From NCBI GenBank assembly GCA_027459705.1, contig DAIDHM010000033.1, positions 1 through 64,000 on the forward strand: DNA of 64,000 nucleotides, read 5' to 3'. Numbering within the stretch: the stretch's first letter is position 1; the number at the start of each line of letters is the position of its first letter. The stretch is from Ktedonobacteria bacterium. GTDB lineage: Bacteria > Chloroflexota > Ktedonobacteria > Ktedonobacterales > JACDGC01. Of this stretch, positions 16,277 to 22,710 are shown piece after piece. Both the position numbers and the translations under genes were made by a program. The notes under the pieces are model-generated. The model made no database searches, was not told the DNA's origin, and was given only the letters and a program-made list of their open reading frames with translations.

Positions 16277-16897
16277 TCAGAGGATGGCGACGATGTGGAG
16301 GAGGATGATGGCAAAGAAGGTGAACCCGAGGCCGATGTGCCAGCGGCGGAGGCGCGGGACGCGCCGTTTCAATTGCATGCGCCGATCAGTCAACAGGCCC
16401 AGGCAGAAGAGCAGTGTGACGGCAACCCAGGCAAGCGCGCCTGACCAGACAGCGCCGAAGCTCACCTGATCCAGCAATGGGAGGAAGGCCAGCGCGTGCG
16501 CCCACGCGGTGATCAGGACGATCCATCCGAAGAAATTATGGTGCTGGCGCACGAAGAGGTAAAAATCGCGAGCCGCTCGCGAAATGAAGGCGAGCCCGAC
16601 GCGTTTCACCGTCAGGTACCAGCGCCGCGCCAGCCACTCGCCGATGGCGTAGATACCCACGCCAAACGAGAAGACGCCCATCAACGACGCGATCCCATCG
16701 GCAGTGCCGTTGAATGGCAAGAAAGCGGTCGCGCTCAGGGCCAGGACAATAATCAACCAACCAATCGCGCGCGTCACCCAACTGACCGGAATGCGCACGA
16801 CGCGCAGGACGCCGTAGGACACCGTGAAGAAGCCGAAATCCAGGATTGCTGCGACCCCCAAAAAACCCATTACCAGAGCTACACGATAGAGCACCAT
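16277..16897 (-). CDS. Multi-pass membrane protein, cytochrome b/ferric-reductase-like
   Basis: About 206 residues with five or six hydrophobic helices. Histidines lie near helix ends in the pattern of haem-ligating b-type membrane proteins (RQHHNFFGWIVLITAWAHALAFL and RRWHIGLGFTFFAIILLHIVAIL), and a basic RRMQLKRRVPRLRRW loop separates the last two helices. This suggests a haem-binding quinone or electron-transfer subunit related to cytochrome b561 or DUF4405-type proteins; no soluble partner is adjacent. ATG 16897 has GGGAGG 11 nt upstream; the track's GTG 16933 is an alternative with a weaker site. Haem binding is inferred from histidine placement. Confidence 0.7.
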   Translation of the reverse strand: MVLYRVALVMGFLGVAAILDFGFFTVSYGVLRVVRIPVSWVTRAIGWLIIVLALSATAFLPFNGTADGIASLMGVFSFGVGIYAIGEWLARRWYLTVKRVGLAFISRAARDFYLFVRQHHNFFGWIVLITAWAHALAFLPLLDQVSFGAVWSGALAWVAVTLLFCLGLLTDRRMQLKRRVPRLRRWHIGLGFTFFAIILLHIVAIL

Positions 16898-17016
16898 GCC
16901 GCGGAGATCCTCCCAACAGCGCGGGCGAAACACTGTCGCCTCATCTCAATCAACCGTATCCAGTATAGGTGACTGACATGAGAAGGTGATGAAGGTGGCT
17001 ATGGTATGCCCCAACA

Positions 17017-17277
17017 TCAAGCGGCGAGACGGATTGCCCAACGCCGTGGCGGCGCGTCCCGATCAGCTTTCCAGACGCAGAGCGTGCCGACTATCGCGCC
17101 GCGCAACGGGGCGCCGACGGCAAGCCAGCGTAGGTGCGCCTCCAGGAATTCTTCCTCGGTTGCCACATAGGCCAAGAAGTCTTCGAGTTCAAATTCTTGC
17201 TCCTCGGCCCAATCGACAAAGCGATAATAGTTTTCTGTCGCGGCGATTTGCCGCAGGCAATTCTGTAGAGAAGACAT
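17017..17277 (-). CDS. Small hypothetical protein
   Basis: An 86-residue protein with an acidic, helical N-terminal half (YYRFVDWAEEQEFELEDFLAYVATEEEFLEAHLRWLAVG) and a basic C terminus. AGGAAAGG lies before the ATG. It is not recognised; it could be a short regulatory or adaptor protein. The overlapping frames show no better candidate. Confidence 0.5.
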   Translation of the reverse strand: MSSLQNCLRQIAATENYYRFVDWAEEQEFELEDFLAYVATEEEFLEAHLRWLAVGAPLRGAIVGTLCVWKADRDAPPRRWAIRLAA

Positions 17278-17682
17278 ACACGACCTTTCCTACGCGAACC
17301 CAGAAGGCGATGCGCGTCTTCAGCAATTGCTGGTGTGTTGACGGCCGCTCGCGAGGAGCGGTATGCCACAACTGTAGCCGGAAATACGGGCGGATTCTGT
17401 AGCCATCCCTACATTGCGATGTTGCTCTCGCCAAACTCTCCATATTGGGATGCACGTGTGGTGCACAATACCGCAACGTGAGGTCCTCGTGTTGTACATC
17501 TGATGTGCGTTATCAGCTTTGGTCGCGTTCTGTAGTCCAGACTACAGAACTTCGGCAGACGAACGGGTATGGTTTTTGTAAGGTACGTTCGACTGGCGCC
17601 CGCAAGGCGGAAGTCGGGTGGCCCGACGCGAGTCCGTTGTCCATCCAGTGTCCATCACCGCGCAACGAGAGAGGTTTACGCC
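17278..17682. other. Intergenic regulatory region upstream of DUF1684 gene
   Basis: About 405 nt without a supported gene, shared by the divergent small gene and the DUF1684 gene. It holds a perfect 24-bp operator-like palindrome (listed separately) and a shorter TGCAC/GTGCA inverted repeat near 17452-17466. No confident -35/-10 pair was seen. Confidence 0.6.
17527..17550. promoter_or_regulatory. Perfect inverted repeat, operator candidate
   Basis: GTTCTGTAGTC, a CA spacer, then GACTACAGAAC. Eleven perfect base pairs with a 2-nt spacer leave no room for an RNA hairpin loop, so it is better explained as a binding site for a dimeric regulator than as a terminator. It lies about 130 nt upstream of the DUF1684 gene. 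Confidence 0.6.
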
Positions 17683-18234
17683 ATGTTTTTCGCCGATCGT
17701 TATACTCAGGAGATCACGCGGCAGCGCCAGAGCAAAGATCGCTGGCTCCGCACTGATCCTGATTCGCCACTTCCCTGGCCAGAGCGTCGCCAGTTCAGCG
17801 GTTTGCCATATTTCCCCATCAGCCGTGGCTATGTCGTGACCGCCCAGGTCGAACCATTGCATGCAGCGGAGTCGGTCGGTATCAGCACCAGTGATGGCAA
17901 TGAGCAGTGGTATCGGCGTGCTGTTTTGCTGCATTTCACGCTGGATCGTCAGGCGCTGGCCCTTACCGGGTTCCTTTCCGAACATGATCATGGGCATGCC
18001 GCGCTCTTCGTGCCATTTCGCGACGCTTTGGCGGGGCGCGAGACATATGGCGCGGGGCGCTACCTGGATGTGGACGCGCCGACGCATGGTGTCAGCCAAC
18101 TGACGCTGGATTTTAATCTGGCATACAATCCTTATTGTGCGTACAGCGATGCTTATAGTTGCCCCGTTCCACCGCGCGAAAACTGGTTGGCCGTCGCGAT
18201 CCGCGCTGGGGAGCGGGTCTTTCAGCCCCATTGA
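17683..18234 (+). CDS. DUF1684 domain protein
   Basis: A 183-residue soluble protein. Family-typical features are the N-terminal RQSKDRWLRTDPDSPLPWPERRQFSGLPYFPISRGYVV, the central beta region, and the C-terminal hallmark LDFNLAYNPYCAYSDAYSCPVPPRENWLAVAIRAGER. The molecular role of DUF1684 is not established; family members are found in diverse bacteria. The start was moved to ATG 17683 (MFFADRY), which has GAGAGAGG upstream; the longer ORF runs through the operator palindrome region. It is followed by the CxxC thioredoxin-fold/Crp pair on the same strand and may share its regulation. Confidence 0.85.
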   Translation: MFFADRYTQEITRQRQSKDRWLRTDPDSPLPWPERRQFSGLPYFPISRGYVVTAQVEPLHAAESVGISTSDGNEQWYRRAVLLHFTLDRQALALTGFLSEHDHGHAALFVPFRDALAGRETYGAGRYLDVDAPTHGVSQLTLDFNLAYNPYCAYSDAYSCPVPPRENWLAVAIRAGERVFQPH

Positions 18235-18319
18235 GAGATCTGTGTTGTGAGTTTCGCGTGTTTGGGAAGGCGAAGACCGAGGCGTCGCGCGGTCAGCGCC
18301 CATAGGATAGGTCGCTTTT

Positions 18320-18634
18320 ATGGCCAATAGTGCCGATACTCTCGATCAAGAGCATGCGCGTCATCTGGAGATCTATGTCGGGCAGCACTGTATGAATTGC
18401 GCGGAAGCATTGCGCATTGCCGCGCTTGCCGCACTGATACCCGACTTGACGGTACGGGTGATTGAGTGGGATGATCCACGGCAAGCGATACCGGCGCGCA
18501 TCGTGGCCGTGCCAACCTATGTGTTGGACGGGCGGATCGTCGCGCTCGGCAATCCCGCGCCCGAACCGTTTCTGGCAGATCTGCGCCGCCACCTGAGTGC
18601 ATTCCGCGCGCGCCAACAGGAGCCATCCACATGA
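18320..18634 (+). CDS. Small thioredoxin-fold protein with CMNC motif
   Basis: A 104-residue glutaredoxin/thioredoxin-like protein. The first strand LEIYVGQHCMNCAEAL carries Cys24 and Cys27; VPTYVLDGRIVALGNPAP supplies the cis-Pro loop and following strands. It could reduce a disulfide or sense redox state in the cytoplasm, as no signal peptide is present. Its last codons overlap the start of the Crp/Fnr gene by 4 nt (ATGA), so the two are translationally coupled. This link suggests that the CxxC protein serves the regulator, for example as a redox or metal sensor, which is inference. Confidence 0.75.
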   Translation: MANSADTLDQEHARHLEIYVGQHCMNCAEALRIAALAALIPDLTVRVIEWDDPRQAIPARIVAVPTYVLDGRIVALGNPAPEPFLADLRRHLSAFRARQQEPST

Positions 18635-19377
18635 ATCTGCGTCAACTGCTCAGCCGGACAACCACGCCGGATGCCGCTGGTAAACACGCCTTCTTACTGA
18701 CGATGGAGATCTTCCGAGATCTGGCCCCTGAGGAAGTGCGCGCTTTTGAGCAGCAGACCGTCATGCGCACCTGCCCGCGTGGCCAGGTGCTCTACGCGCA
18801 GGAAGACCGCGCCGAGGCGCTTTTCTTGCTGAAACGCGGACAAGTTCGGCTCTATCGCCTGACGGCGGGGGGAAAGCGGTTAGAATTGGCTCAATTGGGG
18901 CCAGGGACGTTCTTTGGCGAGATGCCACTTCTCGGTGAGTCGCTCCGACATACCTTCGCCGAAGTTTCCGAAGAGGCGTTGGTCTGTGTCATGAGTCGCA
19001 CCGATGTCGAACGCATCATCCAGCACTACCCGCCCGTCGCGTTGCGCATGCTGGAAGTGCTAGGCAAACGTCTGGCGAACCGCGAGGAGCGGCTGGAAGA
19101 GTTAGCTTATAAGCATGTGCCCGCGCGCGTTGCGGCGGTTTTGCTGCGCTTAGCGCGTGAACAGATGCCACAATCGCGTGGCGGAACCGATGAACCCAGG
19201 GATGGCGCGACCATCACGCTGACCCATCAGGAATTAGGCGATATGATCGGCGCCCTCCGCGAGACAGTCACCGCCATCTTGAATGAATTTCAGCGCGCCG
19301 GTTTGGTCAGCCTGGGCCGCGGACATATCACCCTGCGCGATGTGGCCGGGCTGCGCGATCAACTCGATGTCGCCTGA
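18631..19377 (+). CDS. Crp/Fnr-family transcriptional regulator
   Basis: A 248-residue regulator. The cyclic-nucleotide-type sensor domain (residues ~25-140; LYAQEDRAEALFLLKRGQVRLYRLTAGGKRLELAQLGPGTFFGEMPLLGE) is followed by a dimer helix and a winged HTH (LTHQELGDMIGALRETVTAILNEFQRAGLVSLGRGHITL). The N terminus lacks the four-cysteine iron-sulfur pattern of Fnr, so it is not an obvious oxygen sensor; a small-molecule ligand is possible. It is coupled to the preceding CxxC protein and lies 51 nt before an NrtS-like transporter gene, which points to nitrogen-oxide or redox-linked control. Confidence 0.9.
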   Translation: MNLRQLLSRTTTPDAAGKHAFLLTMEIFRDLAPEEVRAFEQQTVMRTCPRGQVLYAQEDRAEALFLLKRGQVRLYRLTAGGKRLELAQLGPGTFFGEMPLLGESLRHTFAEVSEEALVCVMSRTDVERIIQHYPPVALRMLEVLGKRLANREERLEELAYKHVPARVAAVLLRLAREQMPQSRGGTDEPRDGATITLTHQELGDMIGALRETVTAILNEFQRAGLVSLGRGHITLRDVAGLRDQLDVA

Positions 19378-19427
19378 GTGACCATCCCCATCAGCATTCG
19401 CACTTTCGCAGGACAACGAGGCCGAGC

Positions 19428-19715
19428 ATGCGCAGCAAAAGTACTCTCACACCGTCTACGTCCGACAGCGCCGCTGCGCACCTGACCGTCAGGTGGGTGG
19501 CGCTGGTCTGTCTGGAGCGCGGCACCATACGCCAGGCAGCCACTACCGCTCTGCTCGTGGGCACGTTATTGGCCTTCATCAACCACGGTAGCGAGATCAT
19601 CTCCGGTCACCTGGCATGGAGCTGGATCTCGCCGATGTTGCTCAGCTATGTCGTGCCGTACTGTGTGGCGACCTCTGGTATCGTGCAGGGGCGTTGGCAG
19701 GCGAGCAATCGCTGA
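19428..19715 (+). CDS. NrtS-like nitrate/nitrite transporter subunit
   Basis: A 95-residue protein with two membrane helices (ATTALLVGTLLAFINHG and WISPMLLSYVVPYCVATSGIV). The phrases VGTLLAFINHGSEI and LLSYVVPYCVATSG match the short NrtS family of nitrate/nitrite transport proteins. Such small proteins would need to oligomerise. The ATG at 19428 is preceded by CGAGG. It lies directly after the Crp/Fnr gene on the same strand and is probably co-regulated. Confidence 0.7.
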   Translation: MRSKSTLTPSTSDSAAAHLTVRWVALVCLERGTIRQAATTALLVGTLLAFINHGSEIISGHLAWSWISPMLLSYVVPYCVATSGIVQGRWQASNR

Positions 19716-19722
19716 CCAGGGA

Positions 19723-20298
19723 TCAGTCCGGTCGCCTATCAGGGTCATGCAGACATTGCGCAATGAGTCGCGCAACCCGTTGCGCCATTGCCTCAGCAGG
19801 GATGGGGAGATTTTGCTCCAGCCACCAGCGTGCCGCGCTCCGCAGCGCGCCAGTGATGAATTGTGCCGTCAGTGCGATATCATCATCCGAGAGTGTGCGA
19901 TCTCGCAGGCGGTGACGGAGCCCGGCCTGAAGCATGGTGGCGATATAGTGATGCATCTGATGGTCTGCCGGATCGCCACTCATACTCAGGAGTACGCGGT
20001 AGGCGGCGGCCTGTTCCGCGATGTGGGCAAAGCTGAGTTGGAGACGTTCTTCCAGCGAAGTGTCAGTCGGAACCTGCTGAAATAACTCTTCCAGCAATGC
20101 TTGCTGACTCTGTAGATAGAGATCCTGCTTATCTTTACAATGCAGATAGAATGTCGTGCGGTCCACGCCCGCGCGATCCGCGATATCCTTGATGGTGACC
20201 TGCGCGAAGCCGCGTTCCAGGATGAGATCGAACATCGCCTGGCGAAGCGCCCGGAGGGTCTCGCGACCGCGATCGGTGACATGCGTAAGACGCGGCAT
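19723..20298 (-). CDS. TetR/AcrR-family transcriptional regulator
   Basis: A 191-residue repressor. The HTH is at residues ~27-50 (GFAQVTIKDIADRAGVDRTTFYLHCKDKQDLYLQ), followed by a helical ligand-binding domain typical of TetR_C proteins from Firmicutes/Chloroflexi. The start was set at ATG 20298 because AAGGAG lies ~8 nt upstream; the nearby ATG 20304 is too close to it, and the track's longer N terminus is not family-like. It converges with the NrtS-like gene and has no obvious target beside it. The target may be itself or the distant gene beyond the 20.6 kb terminator. Confidence 0.9.
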   Translation of the reverse strand: MPRLTHVTDRGRETLRALRQAMFDLILERGFAQVTIKDIADRAGVDRTTFYLHCKDKQDLYLQSQQALLEELFQQVPTDTSLEERLQLSFAHIAEQAAAYRVLLSMSGDPADHQMHHYIATMLQAGLRHRLRDRTLSDDDIALTAQFITGALRSAARWWLEQNLPIPAEAMAQRVARLIAQCLHDPDRRPD

Positions 20299-20695
20299 GG
20301 TCATGACTCCTTTTTCTGCGAATTGCCTATTCGCGTGTTCGTGGGCAGCGGCACAACCCATGCATGCCTTGTCGACGCTTGCGGCTGGCCTGGGGATCCA
20401 GCAGGTCGCGCCATGGGGCCGGTTGGGCGCATGACGACAGAACGTCGATATACCTATGCACCATCTTACCATACAATGAGCGCGTTTTTTTGTTGCAAGG
20501 CAGTTGCGGCTACTGCCATTTGCCGTCGCGTGCGCCCAGACTATCTAGCTGGTCGCGATGTAGGGCACGCCAGCGCCACATACATAGGAGAACGCCAAAA
20601 TTGTTTCCTATCGAAGAGCACGATCACGAAAGCCACGGAAAACACTTCGTGGTGTTGTAGTTTTCCGTGGCTTTCAAAATCTATGGCCAAAAACC
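20299..20695. other. Intergenic region with promoter of TetR gene and a terminator
   Basis: About 400 nt without a gene. It must contain the tetR promoter on the minus strand and holds the long hairpin at 20628-20675. No other structure was recognised. Confidence 0.5.
20628..20675. terminator. Hairpin terminator after Ycf48-like gene
   Basis: GAAAGCCACGGAAAAC pairs perfectly with GTTTTCCGTGGCTTTC (16 bp, 16-nt loop). It lies just past the stop of the minus-strand gene; the stem itself contains A/T tracts. Confidence 0.75.
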
Positions 20696-21967
20696 CTATG
20701 CCGGTGCTGTGCCTGTCACGCTCTGGGACTGGAACCAGGTCTTTCCCGCATCGACGGTGTACCACAATGTCGAGGTATAGGTGCAGTTTTGCTTGTTTGG
20801 GCAGACTCCATTGCCGGTCTCAGCCCATCCCGCCGTGCTGCTTAAAAAATGCATGGAGGAAACGCCACCACCTTGCGGCAAGTTTCCTTGTTGCCAGGTT
20901 GCGCCAGCATCGTGAGTCACATAGAAAACCGCCCCAAAATCAACCCAGGCGCTTTGTCCGAAGTGAGTTTGAACCGCCCGGAGAAGGCTGGTATCCTGGA
21001 TGGAGAATTGTGATCCCGCTGACCATGTCATCCCACCATCCTTAGTCACATATATCTGAAGGACGGTGAAGTATTCAGCAAGCATAACACCGTGTTGGGA
21101 ATCGAAGAAGATCGGTTCGCTGAAGTCCGGGGTATTGCCATTCGTACCTGTAGGCGCGGCAAACATTTGTTGCTGCCAGGAGTTTCCGCCATCAAGAGTG
21201 CGATAGACCTTCATCGGAACGTTATAGGCTGTTGATCCCGTGAACCAGCCTGTTGTGGCAGAGATGAACAGTGGGATGCCACCCGCTGGCAGGTTCGTGG
21301 ACTGCCAGGTTGCCCCACCATCTGTCGAATGATAGAGGATGGCCGATGAACTATTCGCGCTCCGTGACGTATCGACTGTCAGCCATCCAGTGGTCCCATT
21401 CACGAATTGCAGGGTTGATGGATTGTCTACTCCAGGGGTTTGGGGGGGGATTTTAGTAAGCTGCCAGTGAGCTCCGCCATCAATGGTACGGGCTACTGTA
21501 GCTGTCCCATCAGTGCCATTGAACAGCACCCATTGCGTCTTCGCATCAAGCATAAACGTGTCCGCGACATAGGCATTGGACACTGTTGGTAATGTCTCGT
21601 TCTTCCAGGTAGCGCCCGTGTCGTCTGTATGCACTACCTGCCCATTGAAGATGGCGTCATCAGAACCGGGAAGAGGGGTAGGTGGGTGTACCGGTATCGT
21701 AGGTGTGGTTGAAATGTTCCCCGATGACGTAGCCGTGGATGAGATGTTTCCCGATGAGGTGGGCGTGGCAGCAATCGCGCCTTTCTGAGAGGGCCCTTGG
21801 GATTGCTGCATGAGCAGGCTGGCGGTCAAGAAAATGGTACCCATAGCAACCAGAGCAAGTAAGGTGAGCCATGGCCAGCGTGGCCGCAAACGAGGTGACT
21901 TTGCGGGTGGATGATTATTTCTGGATTGATGTTCATTTTTGCGTTCGAACGATGTGTTATGCATCAC
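20696..21967 (-). CDS. Membrane-anchored Ycf48/BNR-repeat beta-propeller protein
   Basis: The 423-residue protein has a basic cytoplasmic N terminus, one membrane helix (WPWLTLLALVAMGTIFLTASLLM, about 32-54), a Thr/Ser/Pro linker, and an outside propeller. The repeats carry the sialidase/photosynthesis-assembly pattern: DDTGATWKN, DGGAHWQLTK, STDGGATWQS, LDGGNSWQQQ, KDGGMTWSA, HDAGATWQQG, VDAGKTWFQ. In photosynthetic bacteria such proteins assist photosystem II; in heterotrophs the role is unknown, probably a surface binding or scaffolding function. GTG 21967 is used because AGAGGGG lies 11 nt upstream; ATG 21964 is equally possible. Confidence 0.82.
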   Translation of the reverse strand: MMHNTSFERKNEHQSRNNHPPAKSPRLRPRWPWLTLLALVAMGTIFLTASLLMQQSQGPSQKGAIAATPTSSGNISSTATSSGNISTTPTIPVHPPTPLPGSDDAIFNGQVVHTDDTGATWKNETLPTVSNAYVADTFMLDAKTQWVLFNGTDGTATVARTIDGGAHWQLTKIPPQTPGVDNPSTLQFVNGTTGWLTVDTSRSANSSSAILYHSTDGGATWQSTNLPAGGIPLFISATTGWFTGSTAYNVPMKVYRTLDGGNSWQQQMFAAPTGTNGNTPDFSEPIFFDSQHGVMLAEYFTVLQIYVTKDGGMTWSAGSQFSIQDTSLLRAVQTHFGQSAWVDFGAVFYVTHDAGATWQQGNLPQGGGVSSMHFLSSTAGWAETGNGVCPNKQNCTYTSTLWYTVDAGKTWFQSQSVTGTAPA

Positions 21968-22339
21968 GTGTCTTGAATCCCCTCTGGCTTCAGCCTATAC
22001 GTTGTGTCAAAACAGAAACGGACCACACTCGACCATTCAGAGAAATACCCGCTACTGGCAATTTTCTGATAGTCGCTACTGTATGACGCAAGCTCAAAAG
22101 TGATGCCGTAATAGAAGCACAGTATTGTTGTGCTCTGTGAAATGATACATGACCTTAAAAATATTTCAAGGATCCAGTAGCCGGGTGTTGCGTAATTGGC
22201 CAGTGTTGACGCGCCAAAAAATCTGGATCATTCGTTCTGCATTTGGCACGCGGTAAGAGACTGGCGCGGAGCCATATCGTAGACAGATGGGCATGAGTTG
22301 TGGTACGCTTCCCCCTAGCAATAGAAAGGAGCTTCTCTC
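21968..22339. other. Intergenic region, divergent promoters
   Basis: About 370 nt of lower GC than its surroundings between divergent genes. No gene, repeat or clear promoter consensus was recognised. Confidence 0.5.
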
Positions 22340-22696
22340 ATGACTCCACAACCACAGCCGCAGTCACAGCCGCAACCAGTGTATCAAAGTGAGCTGAACT
22401 TTGGATTTGACAAGCTATACACAAGAGTCACCATGTATGTGGATATGCAAATCGAAAAACTCGCCGTACAGATGCGGGTGTATAACCAGGAATCTCTCAA
22501 TCGCGATAACGAACTGGCTCAAGCCATCAAAGTATTGACCCCACAAATAGCTGATGTCAGACAACAAGTGGTGTATTTAGATCATCCACTCACCAAAGCC
22601 GAGGAAACGCAACAAACTATAGTGCAGATTCTCGGCGATTTTCGCGCTGAAGTCATGGAAGCCATCAATGATCTTCGCCGCAAAGATAAAGAATAG
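22340..22696 (+). CDS. Small coiled-coil protein
   Basis: A 118-residue protein with a Gln/Pro-rich start (PQPQPQSQPQPVYQ) followed by charged heptad helices (YVDMQIEKLAVQMRVYNQESLNRDNELAQAIKVLTPQIADVRQQVVYLDHPL). No family is recognised. GAAAGGAG at ideal spacing supports the ATG. It converges with priA with a 14-nt gap. An oligomeric scaffold is the only reasonable inference. Confidence 0.7.
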   Translation: MTPQPQPQSQPQPVYQSELNFGFDKLYTRVTMYVDMQIEKLAVQMRVYNQESLNRDNELAQAIKVLTPQIADVRQQVVYLDHPLTKAEETQQTIVQILGDFRAEVMEAINDLRRKDKE

Positions 22697-22710
22697 CTAA
22701 CAGAGGTTTT

